Positions 1 through 7,622 of a DNA stretch of 8,986 bases are shown piece by piece. The first letter of the stretch is position 1. The number at the start of each line of letters is the position of its first letter. A model generated the notes under the pieces. It searched no databases and was not told where the DNA came from. It was given only the letters and a program-made list of their open reading frames with translations. Source of the DNA: Flavobacteriales bacterium (GTDB lineage Bacteria; Bacteroidota; Bacteroidia; Flavobacteriales; PHOS-HE28); assembly GCA_008016945.1 (NCBI GenBank), contig SSGN01000027.1:1-8986 (forward strand). Direction: 5' to 3'. Both the position numbers and the translations under genes were made by a program.

Positions 1-16
1 ATGTAGGGCACCCGCC

Positions 17-781
17 ATGCTGCAATCTCTGGTCATTTCCCTGCGTGAAGGTCTCGAAGCCTTCCTGATCGTCGGCATCACCCTCGCCTATCTGCGCCAG
101 ACCGGGCGTGCCGCGCTGGTTTCCGCGGCACGCTGGGGCATCGGCGTCTCGGTACTCACCTGCTTCACCGCCGGCTGGGCGCTCGGCCAGGCCGAGAGCC
201 AGCCGTTCTGGGAAGGCTCGCTGGCCCTCGTGGCAGCCGTGCTGGTGATCTCGATGGTGATCTACATGCTCAAGGCTGCCCGCTTCCTCAAGCAGCGAAT
301 CCACGCCCGGCTGGAAGCCTCGGCGGCGAAAACCGGCACCGCCGCCTGGCTGGGGGTGTTCGCCTTCGTCGTACTGATGATCACCCGCGAAGGCATGGAG
401 ACGGCCCTGATGCTCTCCTCGCTCGCTGCCCTCGGCGGCGCCTGGGACATGATCCTCGGTGCGACGCTGGGGCTCGCGCTCGCAGCCCTCATCGCCTGGG
501 CTGGCGCCCGCTTCGGCACGCGCCTCGATCTGGCGAAATTCTTCCAGACGACCTCGGTCTTCCTGCTGCTCTTCGCCGTACAGCTGCTCTTCTACGCCTT
601 CCACGAATTCACCGAGACCGGCCTGCTGCCGATCGACAACGAATACTGGCACCTCGCCACTGAACCGTATGCGCCGGAGGGCGAATACGGCAGCCTGATC
701 ACCAGCCTGCTGCTCATCGTGCCGCTGGCCTGGTATGTCGCGATCAGCCTGCGGGCGCGTCTGCGCCCGGCGATTGCCTGA
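17..781 (+). CDS. FTR1 family iron permease (EfeU/FtrC-like)
   Basis: A 254-residue polytopic inner-membrane protein of the FTR1 high-affinity iron permease family. Two REXXE-type motifs are visible: REGLE at residues 10-14 in the first helix and REGME at 124-128 in the fourth. In this family these glutamates line the iron path. About seven hydrophobic segments can be seen (roughly 4-26, 37-57, 67-87, 110-131, 143-163, 176-195, 226-245), with a conserved-looking HEFTETGLLP at 196-205 after helix six. The length fits bacterial EfeU/FtrC permeases. The ATG at 17 puts the first REXXE in its usual place about ten residues from the N terminus, so the start is credible. Partners such as EfeO/EfeB, or P19-like and cupredoxin proteins, are not in view and could lie upstream, because only 16 bases precede the gene. 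The heme-type receptor and CobN-like gene downstream suggest it takes up iron delivered to the periplasm; whether it moves Fe(II) or Fe(III) cannot be read from the sequence. Confidence 0.93.
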   Translation: MLQSLVISLREGLEAFLIVGITLAYLRQTGRAALVSAARWGIGVSVLTCFTAGWALGQAESQPFWEGSLALVAAVLVISMVIYMLKAARFLKQRIHARLEASAAKTGTAAWLGVFAFVVLMITREGMETALMLSSLAALGGAWDMILGATLGLALAALIAWAGARFGTRLDLAKFFQTTSVFLLLFAVQLLFYAFHEFTETGLLPIDNEYWHLATEPYAPEGEYGSLITSLLLIVPLAWYVAISLRARLRPAIA

Positions 782-861
782 GTCCGGATAGCGCCATGCG
801 CTTGTTTGTCGCCAACTACGAGGTCCGTCCCGACTATTTCCGTTTTCTTTCCGCCACCCAT

Positions 862-887
862 CGCCAGCCAGCCATGCGCCAGCCAGC
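862..887. repeat. Short tandem direct repeat upstream of the first receptor gene
   Basis: The 11-mer CGCCAGCCAGC occurs at 862-872 and again at 877-887, a 15-bp period. It lies in the 133-bp spacer between the permease stop and the receptor start. The arrangement could be a regulator half-site pair or chance low-complexity sequence. I see no convincing Fur box (A/T-rich GATAAT-type hexamers) and no clear sigma-70 promoter in this spacer. Confidence 0.3.
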
Positions 888-904
888 TATCAAAAAAGCT
901 CTCT

Positions 905-909
905 GGAGG
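905..909 (+). promoter_or_regulatory. Strong ribosome binding site for the heme-type receptor
   Basis: GGAGG lies 5 bases before the ATG at 915. A second ATG at 911 is only one base from the Shine-Dalgarno sequence, and its frame stops within about 16 codons, so the site selects 915. It is the clearest ribosome binding site in the window and suggests the receptor is translated independently of the permease. Confidence 0.75.
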
Positions 910-914
910 TATGC

Positions 915-3173
915 ATGTCTGTCGGTCATGCCGGCTCGCGCCGGCGCTTCGCCCTTGATCCACTCGCCGCCGCTGTAGCGGCCACCCTCGCCACCTCTTC
1001 GCTGCCGGCCATCGCCGATCAGCAGCTGCGCGATACCGTCGTCACTGCCACGCGCAGCGCGGCAGCCATCGACGACCTGCCGGTCACCGTTACCACCGTC
1101 ACGCGCGAAGACATGGATCGCCGTCTGCCAATGGACGAGGCCGATCTTTTCCGTGACGACCCGGACATCGCGATGACGCGCGACCTCCGCCGCTTCGGTT
1201 CGACACGCGTGAACATCCGAGGCATCGAGGACAACCGCGTCGTCACCATGGTCGACGGCGTCCGCCTGCCCGACTACTACAACGGTGGTGGCCCGACCAA
1301 CTTCACGATGAGTGCCAACCCGACGGCCTTCCCCGATTTCCTCAAGCAGGTCGAAATCGTGCGCGGACCGGCCTCCAGCCTCTACGGCTCGGACGCGATC
1401 GGCGGCGTGGTTGGCTTCGTCACCGTCGATCCTTCCGATATCGCCAGCCTCGAGAAAGGCTACGGACTGCGCGTGCGCGGCGGCTACAGTGGTGCCAACA
1501 ACCAGTTCTCAGGCAGCTTCCTCGGCGCGCTGCGCAACGAGCGGGCGGAATTCCTGCTGGGCTACGGCGAAGCGCGGGGCCACGAGATCGAGAACATGGG
1601 CAAGGATGGCAGCACCAGCCGCTTCCGCGAAAAACCGAACCCCGCCGACACGCTTGATCGCGGCATCCTCGCCAAGCTGGTGCTGAAACCGTCCGCAGGG
1701 CACAAGCTGACGACCACCATCGAGAGTCGCGAGCAGAATGTCGACAGCGATATCCGCAGGCTCTCCGGCTCGCTGCCGCGCATCACCGGCATGCTTGGCG
1801 ACGACAACAACGAGCGCACCCGCTACAGCCTCGAATACGAACACAAACCGGACGGCCTCTTCTACGACCGCATGGTCGCCAAGGCCTACCACCAGGACTC
1901 GAAAACGCACAACAAGAACTACCAGCGGCGCAGTAACACCAGCGCCACCTGTTCGGCCACGATTGCCGGCGCGAACCAGTGCGACATCTATCAGGACTTT
2001 TACTTCGACCAGACCAGCCAGGGCCTCAATCTGCAGTTCGAGTCGCTGCTCGGCAAGGACGTCACTCACCTGCTCACCTACGGTGTCGACCTGATGCGCC
2101 TCGACACGGAGGAGCTGCGCGATGCGACGCGCTACAACCGGACGACAGGCAGCGTTTCCAAGTCGATCGCCGGCGAGAATTACCCGCTACGCGACTTCGC
2201 CAAGGGCACCACCGATACCCTGGGGATCTTCCTGCAGGATGAGATCGCCCTGGTCGGTGGCCGCCTGACGCTGACCCCCGGCCTCCGCTACGACCATACC
2301 CGGCTGAAGCCCGATGTCGACGCCCTCGCCCAGCAGGTATTAACGGCGCTGAACCGGCGCGTCGAGGAACAGAGCTACAGCCATTTCACGCCCAAGCTCG
2401 CCGCACAGTGGAAATTCGACGAGGTCCTATCCACCTACGGCCAAGTCGCCGCCGGCTTCCGCGCGCCGAACTACAACGAGGTCAACGGTTCCTTCCGCAA
2501 CACCGCCCAGCTCTACGCGACGATCCCCAACGGCGAGCTGAAACCTGAAACCAGCGTCGGCCTTGAGCTCGGCCTGCGCGCGAAGGCGGCTACGGCGCGC
2601 GGCCAGATCGCGGTCTACAACAACAACTACAAGGACTTCATCGAGAACATCCGTCTCAACTGCCCGTCCGACCCGAGCTGCATCACCGGCTACACCACCT
2701 ATCAGTCGCAGAACCTCTCCAAGGTCCGCATCTACGGCGCCGAAGTTCGCGGCAGCTGGGATTTCCAGCCCGGCTGGCGCATCGACGGTGCCGTTGCCTA
2801 TGCCCACGGCGACAACCTGGAAGACAAGCAGCCGCTGAACAGCATCGAACCGGTGCGCGCGTCCTTCGGTCTGGTGCGAGACGCCGGCAGCTGGGGCGCC
2901 GAAACCCGCCTGCGTGCGGCAACCCGCAAGCACCGCATCGACGACAGTGACGGCACCTGGTATCGCACGCCCGGCTACGGCGTCACCGACCTCGCTGCCT
3001 GGATCAAGCCGAGCAAGGACACGCGCGTGACCGTCGCGCTGAACAACGTCTTCGACAAGAAGTACTGGCTGTGGAGCGATATCCGCGAGGCCGATGCGCT
3101 CTATCCGGTCGGCGTCGACTTCTACTCGCAGCCGGGTCGGAATGTTCGCGTCGCCTTCCAGGCGGACTTCTAA
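915..3173 (+). CDS. TonB-dependent hemoglobin/heme-type outer-membrane receptor
   Basis: A complete 752-residue TonB-dependent outer-membrane receptor. It has a signal peptide (R9-R11, hydrophobic to A34, likely cut after AIA34) and then a TonB box, DTVVTATR, at 40-47. The plug domain carries RGIEDNRVVTMVDG at 102-115 and EIVRGPASSLYGSDAIGG from 147, wording typical of the hemoglobin/transferrin/lactoferrin receptor family. The barrel has a FRAP box at 515-518, a degenerate NPDL box (NGELKPETS from 539), and ends in the usual aromatic residue (ADF). The histidine often found between FRAP and NPDL in heme receptors is not visible. Its only four cysteines fall in two close pairs (C346/C356 and C583/C589), probably disulfides in surface loops. 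Family membership suggests heme or a heme protein as ligand; another tetrapyrrole such as a cobamide is the main alternative. The CobN-like gene downstream supports a tetrapyrrole. The start follows from the GGAGG at 905. Confidence 0.9.
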   Translation: MSVGHAGSRRRFALDPLAAAVAATLATSSLPAIADQQLRDTVVTATRSAAAIDDLPVTVTTVTREDMDRRLPMDEADLFRDDPDIAMTRDLRRFGSTRVNIRGIEDNRVVTMVDGVRLPDYYNGGGPTNFTMSANPTAFPDFLKQVEIVRGPASSLYGSDAIGGVVGFVTVDPSDIASLEKGYGLRVRGGYSGANNQFSGSFLGALRNERAEFLLGYGEARGHEIENMGKDGSTSRFREKPNPADTLDRGILAKLVLKPSAGHKLTTTIESREQNVDSDIRRLSGSLPRITGMLGDDNNERTRYSLEYEHKPDGLFYDRMVAKAYHQDSKTHNKNYQRRSNTSATCSATIAGANQCDIYQDFYFDQTSQGLNLQFESLLGKDVTHLLTYGVDLMRLDTEELRDATRYNRTTGSVSKSIAGENYPLRDFAKGTTDTLGIFLQDEIALVGGRLTLTPGLRYDHTRLKPDVDALAQQVLTALNRRVEEQSYSHFTPKLAAQWKFDEVLSTYGQVAAGFRAPNYNEVNGSFRNTAQLYATIPNGELKPETSVGLELGLRAKAATARGQIAVYNNNYKDFIENIRLNCPSDPSCITGYTTYQSQNLSKVRIYGAEVRGSWDFQPGWRIDGAVAYAHGDNLEDKQPLNSIEPVRASFGLVRDAGSWGAETRLRAATRKHRIDDSDGTWYRTPGYGVTDLAAWIKPSKDTRVTVALNNVFDKKYWLWSDIREADALYPVGVDFYSQPGRNVRVAFQADF

Positions 3174-3201
3174 GGACAAGGAGAAGAAGGAGACAAGGCC
3201 G

Positions 3202-3233
3202 ATCCCCGCTGCGCCCAACGGCGCAGCGGGGAT
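3202..3233 (+). terminator. Perfect 14-bp hairpin after the receptor (terminator-like or attenuator)
   Basis: ATCCCCGCTGCGCC at 3202-3215 is exactly complementary to 3220-3233, with a CAAC loop. It lies 28 bases after the receptor stop and is preceded by a purine-rich run (about 3174-3199). No T tract follows (TCGTGCAACC), so it is not a canonical intrinsic terminator. It could attenuate transcription or protect the 3' end of the receptor message, making receptor levels exceed those of the downstream chelatase. The structure is certain; its function is inferred. Confidence 0.6.
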
Positions 3234-3270
3234 TCGTGCAACCCGAACAACTCGTGCCGGAAGAAGAACG

Positions 3271-3591
3271 ATGGACACCCCCGCCCGCCAAGCGCTGCCC
3301 GACCCCGTCGCCATCATCGCTGCACTGATGTCGATGATGACGCGCTTTTCCTGCCTCGGCTGCCCGCGCATTGCCGCCCGCATCCGGCGCAACCTGACGC
3401 TCTTGCAGCACTACGCCGACGACGAGATGCCGCCGCCGCTGAAGCTGGCCGCCCGCCGCCTCGAACGCGAGTGGATGGAACTGCAGCTCGCGATCTCCGA
3501 TATCCCCGAGGCCTCCAAGGCCATCAAGGCTACCTCCGAACCCACTGCCGAATCGACACTCGTGTACCCCGCCAGCCAGTCGCTGCATTGA
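3271..3591 (+). CDS. Conserved-looking small protein of unknown function, CxxC
   Basis: A 106-residue protein that I do not recognise. The ATG at 3271 is preceded by a GGAAGAAG purine-rich site at 3259-3266. The open frame continues upstream, but that part overlaps the receptor gene and hairpin, so 3271 is the sensible start. Residues 13-24 are mildly hydrophobic and methionine-rich (VAIIAALMSMMT). They are followed by CLGCP (C28, C31), a basic helix (RIAARIRRN), and a charged amphipathic stretch around 60-80 (LKLAARRLEREWMEL). The tail is Ser/Thr/Ala/Pro-rich. There is no signal peptide and the CxxC is not followed by His, so it is not a c-type heme site. It ends 26 bp before the CobN-like start, so the two are probably co-transcribed. 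It may be an accessory factor (redox, metal or regulatory) for the chelatase, but that rests on position only. Confidence 0.72.
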   Translation: MDTPARQALPDPVAIIAALMSMMTRFSCLGCPRIAARIRRNLTLLQHYADDEMPPPLKLAARRLEREWMELQLAISDIPEASKAIKATSEPTAESTLVYPASQSLH

Positions 3592-3617
3592 TTCGCCCAA
3601 CGACAAGCAAGCCTCCC

Positions 3618-6600
3618 ATGCCCCTGAGAAAACTCATCCGCAGCATCCTCGTGCCCGCCGCTCTCGTCGCACTATTTCCCTGTGCGATCGCCCAGGCCGA
3701 CACCCTCCTCTTCATTTCCGTCAGCCCCGTCCCGCACGGCAAGTTCACGCGGCTCGCCGAGATCGGCGCCGCGCACGGCTTCAAGGTCGAATCCAGGCAG
3801 GCCGAGAAGCTGCCCGCCGATCAGGATACCTCGCTCTTCCGCGGCGCCGATGTGGTGATCTTCGACGCGCCGCGCGACCACCTGCAGGACCAGATGCGCG
3901 CGAAACTGGCCAAGGCCCTGCCCGGCCTCGCCGTGCCGCAGCTCTGGATGCACGAGAGCAAGCCGGAGTCCCGGGGCATTCCGAAGCCCGTTGCCGACCG
4001 CCTGCACAGCTACTACATCAACGGCGCCCGCCCGAATTTCGAGAACTTCTTCCGCACGCTCGCCGCGCACCGCCAGGGCCAGTCCTTCGACGGCATCCCG
4101 GCGCCGGTGGTTTTCCCGAAGGCAGCGATCTACCACACCAAGGCGCCCGGCCTCGTCTTCGCCGACACCGCCGCCTACCTGAAGTGGAAACTTGGCAAAC
4201 GCGAGGTCGACCTGGCGAACAAGCCGCCGGTGATCGCCGTCGCGCTGCACCAGACCTACGTCGGCAGCGAACAGACGGCCTTCGTCGACGACCTGATCGC
4301 GCGCATCGAAGCCGCCGGCGCCGTGCCGCTCGCCTGGTACGCGCCGGTGATGGGACCGCAGGGCAATCTGCTCAAGGTCGACGGCAAGCTCGTCGCCGAC
4401 GCTGTCATCAACACGCAGATCGTGCTCGACCCGGAAGGGCGCAAGAAGGAACTCGAAGCTCTCGGCATTCCCTGGGTGCAGGCGTTGTCGTACCGCAAGG
4501 GCGACGAGGCCGACTGGCGCGCCGACCCGCAGGGCGTGCCGCTGATCGACGTGCCCTTCTTCCTCGCCCAGGGCGAATACGCCGGCATCTCCGACGCGGT
4601 GATCGCCGGTGCGCAGAAGAAGGGCGACGACGCCGTCACGGTGATCCCCGAGCAGTCCGCTGCCGTGGTCGCCAAGGTGCTCAACCAGGTGCGCCTGCAG
4701 CGTCTGCCGAATGCCGGCAAGAAGGTCGCGGTGATGTTCTGGAACTACCCGCCGGGCGAGAAGAACCTGTCGGCCTCCTACCTCAACCTGCCGAAGAGTT
4801 TCGTCACCACGCTGCAGTCGCTGAAGGCCGCCGGCTACGACGTGCGCCCGGAGGAAGAGACGATCCTCATCAACAACCTGCAGCGCCTGCTGGCACCGTT
4901 CTACCGCGACGGTCAGCTGCCCTCGCTGCTGCGCGACGGGCTGGCCGAAAAGCTGCCGGTCGCCACCTACCGTCAGTGGCTGGCGACGCTGCCGGAAGGC
5001 GTGCGCCGCGAGCTGCACGAGCGCTGGGGCGAGCCCGAGAAGTCGTCGATGGTGATCCGCAATGACGGGGCCCCCTACTTCGTCATCCCGCGCTTTTCGG
5101 TCGGAAAGACCATCCTGACGCCGCAGGCGCCGCGCGGCGAAAAGTGGGAAGACAAGGAAAAGGCGCTCTACCACTCGACCAAGGCGATCCCCTCGCACTA
5201 CTACCTCGCCCAGTACCTGTGGGTGCGCGAGCAGTTCAAGGCCGATGCACTGATCCACTACGGCACGCACGGCTCGCAGGAGTGGCTGCCGGGCAAGGAA
5301 CGCGGTCTCGCCATGACCGACTACCCGATGCTGGCGGTCGGCAACGTGCCGGTGATCTACCCCTACATCGTCGACAACATCGGCGAGGCGATGCAGACCA
5401 AGCGCCGCGGCCGGGCCACGACCGTCACTCACCAGACCCCGGCCTTCGCGCCGGCCGGCCTGCACGAGGCGACGGTGAAGATCCACGACCTGCTGCACGC
5501 CTGGCTGGCGCAGGACGACGGCGCGGTGAAGCTGAAGCTCGCCGCCGACCTCAAGGCGGCGGTCAGGAAGGAGCGCATCGAGAAGGACATGGGCTGGAGC
5601 GAGGCAAGGATGGAGGCCGAGTTCCGCAACTTCGTCGACACCCTGCACGACCACCTGCACGAACTGGCGCAAACCGCGCAACCCCTCGGCCTGCACACCT
5701 TCGCCACGCCGCCGCAGGAAACCCACCGCCTCGGCACCGTGCTGCTGATGCTCGGCAAGCGCTTCTGGGAAAGCGCGGCGAAAGCCGCCGGTGTCAAGGA
5801 CGACGAGCTCGACGAAATGTTCGTCGACAGCTACGAGAAGACCGTCGAGGCGCCGCCGTTCAAATCCTTCCGCGACTGGCTGGACGGCAAGGCGGCCAGG
5901 CCCGCTGATGCCGCACTGGCCGAGCGCTTCGAACAGGGCAAGCGCTGGTATGTCCAGCTTGCCGCCGCTGGCGAAATGAGCGGCCTGCTGGCCGGACTTT
6001 CCGGCCAGTACATTCCGACCTCCTACGGCGGCGACCCGATGAAGAACCCGGACGCACTGCCGACCGGCCGTAACCTCTACGGCTTCGACCCCTCGCGCGT
6101 GCCGACGAAGCAGGCCTGGGAGGCCGGCAAGGAGGCCGCCGAAGCGCTGATCGCCGCGCACAAGGCAAAGACCGGAAAATTCCCGAAGAAGCTCGCCTTC
6201 TCGCTGTGGTCGGTCGAGACCATGCGCCATCAGGGCATGCTCGAAGCGCAGGCACTATGGACGATGGGTGTCGAGCCGGTCTGGGACCAAGGTGGCCGCG
6301 TCGTCGACGTGCAGCTGGTGCCGCGCGAGAAGCTCGGCCGGCCGCGCGTCGACGTCGTGCTCTCCGCCACCGGCCTCTACCGCGACCACTTCCCGAACGC
6401 GATGAAGCAGCTGGCGAAAGCCGTGCAGCTCGCCGCCCGCGCCAATGAGGCCGACAACCCGCTCTACAAAAACAGCCGTGCCATCGCCGCCCGCCTGATG
6501 AAGCAGGGCATCCCGGAAGCGGCAGCGGTGAAGGCGGCGGAGACGCGCATGTTCTCCTCCGAATCGGGCAAGTACGGCACCGGGCTCGATGACGCCACGC

Positions 6601-7622
6601 TCGCCACCGACACCTGGAAAGGCAAGGCCGAGGGCGACCGCAAGCTCGCCGATCTCTACCTCTCGCGCATGCAGTTCGCCTACGGCGCCGACGAGGAGGA
6701 CTGGGGCAAGCAAGGTGTTGCCGGCGCCACCGGCAAGGCCGCGCAGATGAACCTCTACGCCGAGCACCTGAAGGGTACCGAGGGCGCCGTGCTGTCGCGC
6801 ACCTCCAACCTCTACGGCATGCTGACCACCGACGACCCCTTCCAGTACCTCGGCGGCATCGGCCTCGCGGTGCGTCGTCTCGACGGCAAGGCACCGGAGC
6901 TGTACATCTCGAACCTGCGTGGCTCGGGTAGCGGCAAGGTCGAGGGCGCCGACCAGTTCCTCGCCAAGGAACTCGCCACCCGCAACTTCCACCCCGGCTA
7001 CATCCAGGGCCTGATGGCCGAGGGCTACGCCGGCACGCTGCAGGTGCTCGATTCGATGAACAACTTCTCCGGCTGGACCATCGTCGCCCGCGAGATCGTC
7101 CGCGACGACCAGTGGCAGGAGTTCGTCGACGTCTATGTGCGCGACAAGCACCAGCTCGGTCTCAAGGAATGGTTCGAGGCGAAGAACCCGGCGGCGCTGG
7201 CGCAGACCATCGAACGCATGATCGAGGCCGCGCGCCAGGGCTACTGGCAGGCCGACCCGAAGGTGCTGGCCGAACTGAAGGAACGCTACCGCGACCTCGC
7301 GCAACGCCACGACGTCGTCACAGACAATCAGGCGTTCAAGGACTTCGTGAAAACATCTCCTGGTTTCGGCCTCGCCGCGCTGCTCGGCGGAAAGATGGCA
7401 CCCTCGAAGCCGCAGCAGGCCGCCGACCTGGCGCCACCGTCGGAAGCCCCGGCCCCGCCGCCGGTGCAGGGCATGGTGCTCGAACGCGTCGAAGAGAAGC
7501 AGATGCCGCCGGCACTGCCGTTTGCCATGCTCGGCATGGCCCTGCTGCTGCTCGCCACGCTCGGCGGCGCCGTGCGCACGCTGAGCAATCCGGCGCTGCG
7601 GCGGGTGGAGCGGGTGGCATGA
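3618..7622 (+). CDS. cobN: Exported, membrane-anchored CobN-family metallochelatase (HmuS-like)
   Basis: A 1334-residue CobN/BchH-family chelatase large subunit; cobN is used here as the family label. Hallmarks in order: WNYPPGEKNLSASYLNLP around N376; HYGTHGSQEWLPGK from H547; PYIVDNIGEAMQTKRRGRA at 582-600; LWSVETMRHQG with W864 and E867; MFSSESGKYGTGL at 978-990; RTSNLYG from R1061 with a following YLGG. Cytoplasmic CobN inserts cobalt with CobST. This protein instead has a Sec signal peptide (MPLRKLIRS, hydrophobic core, AQA27 cleavage). At the C terminus it has a Pro/Ala-rich linker, a hydrophobic helix at about 1300-1319 and an Arg-containing tail, so the chelatase domain should face the periplasm. 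The mature chain contains no cysteine that I can find. The open frame extends upstream to 3471 but would overlap the previous gene; ATG 3618 gives the clean signal peptide, although its ribosome binding site is weak. HmuS-type CobN relatives in Bacteroidota heme operons are linked to iron removal from heme; that role here is inferred. No ATPase partner is in view. Confidence 0.9.
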   Translation: MPLRKLIRSILVPAALVALFPCAIAQADTLLFISVSPVPHGKFTRLAEIGAAHGFKVESRQAEKLPADQDTSLFRGADVVIFDAPRDHLQDQMRAKLAKALPGLAVPQLWMHESKPESRGIPKPVADRLHSYYINGARPNFENFFRTLAAHRQGQSFDGIPAPVVFPKAAIYHTKAPGLVFADTAAYLKWKLGKREVDLANKPPVIAVALHQTYVGSEQTAFVDDLIARIEAAGAVPLAWYAPVMGPQGNLLKVDGKLVADAVINTQIVLDPEGRKKELEALGIPWVQALSYRKGDEADWRADPQGVPLIDVPFFLAQGEYAGISDAVIAGAQKKGDDAVTVIPEQSAAVVAKVLNQVRLQRLPNAGKKVAVMFWNYPPGEKNLSASYLNLPKSFVTTLQSLKAAGYDVRPEEETILINNLQRLLAPFYRDGQLPSLLRDGLAEKLPVATYRQWLATLPEGVRRELHERWGEPEKSSMVIRNDGAPYFVIPRFSVGKTILTPQAPRGEKWEDKEKALYHSTKAIPSHYYLAQYLWVREQFKADALIHYGTHGSQEWLPGKERGLAMTDYPMLAVGNVPVIYPYIVDNIGEAMQTKRRGRATTVTHQTPAFAPAGLHEATVKIHDLLHAWLAQDDGAVKLKLAADLKAAVRKERIEKDMGWSEARMEAEFRNFVDTLHDHLHELAQTAQPLGLHTFATPPQETHRLGTVLLMLGKRFWESAAKAAGVKDDELDEMFVDSYEKTVEAPPFKSFRDWLDGKAARPADAALAERFEQGKRWYVQLAAAGEMSGLLAGLSGQYIPTSYGGDPMKNPDALPTGRNLYGFDPSRVPTKQAWEAGKEAAEALIAAHKAKTGKFPKKLAFSLWSVETMRHQGMLEAQALWTMGVEPVWDQGGRVVDVQLVPREKLGRPRVDVVLSATGLYRDHFPNAMKQLAKAVQLAARANEADNPLYKNSRAIAARLMKQGIPEAAAVKAAETRMFSSESGKYGTGLDDATLATDTWKGKAEGDRKLADLYLSRMQFAYGADEEDWGKQGVAGATGKAAQMNLYAEHLKGTEGAVLSRTSNLYGMLTTDDPFQYLGGIGLAVRRLDGKAPELYISNLRGSGSGKVEGADQFLAKELATRNFHPGYIQGLMAEGYAGTLQVLDSMNNFSGWTIVAREIVRDDQWQEFVDVYVRDKHQLGLKEWFEAKNPAALAQTIERMIEAARQGYWQADPKVLAELKERYRDLAQRHDVVTDNQAFKDFVKTSPGFGLAALLGGKMAPSKPQQAADLAPPSEAPAPPPVQGMVLERVEEKQMPPALPFAMLGMALLLLATLGGAVRTLSNPALRRVERVA
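7607..7610 (+). promoter_or_regulatory. Ribosome binding site for the second receptor, inside the chelatase gene
   Basis: GGAG within the last codons of the chelatase gene lies 8 bases before the ATG at 7619. A second in-frame ATG at 7625 would be 14 bases away, so 7619 is preferred. The ATGA overlap (ATG 7619-7621, TGA 7620-7622) points to translational coupling. Confidence 0.55.

Noticed and set aside
1..16. End of an upstream gene (TAG at 4-6)
   Set aside because: Six bases are too few to assign a coding frame; it may be a real stop but cannot be supported.
938..959. Possible twin-arginine signal (SRRRFAL, residues 8-14) in the first receptor
   Set aside because: Outer-membrane barrels are exported unfolded through Sec, and the match to the Tat consensus is incomplete; it is better read as a basic n-region.
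796..978. 60-codon + strand open frame between permease and receptor
   Set aside because: It overlaps the receptor start and signal peptide in another frame, has no ribosome binding site and no recognisable content.
3174..3270. Cobalamin riboswitch ahead of the CobN-like gene
   Set aside because: The 97-bp spacer is too short and holds only a purine-rich run and a simple hairpin; no B12-box-like sequence is seen.
3592..3617. Earlier TTG start (3588) for the chelatase
   Set aside because: It would overlap the preceding stop, has no ribosome binding site, and would bury the clean signal peptide that begins at ATG 3618.
3669..3683. Possible lipobox at LFPC (C22) of the chelatase
   Set aside because: Proline before the cysteine does not fit a lipobox, and a good AQA cleavage site follows five residues later.
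3672..6230. 852-codon open frame on the minus strand opposite the chelatase gene
   Set aside because: It runs antisense to a gene with clear family motifs, its translation is Arg/Gly/Val/Leu-rich without recognisable domains, and such shadows are expected in GC-rich DNA.
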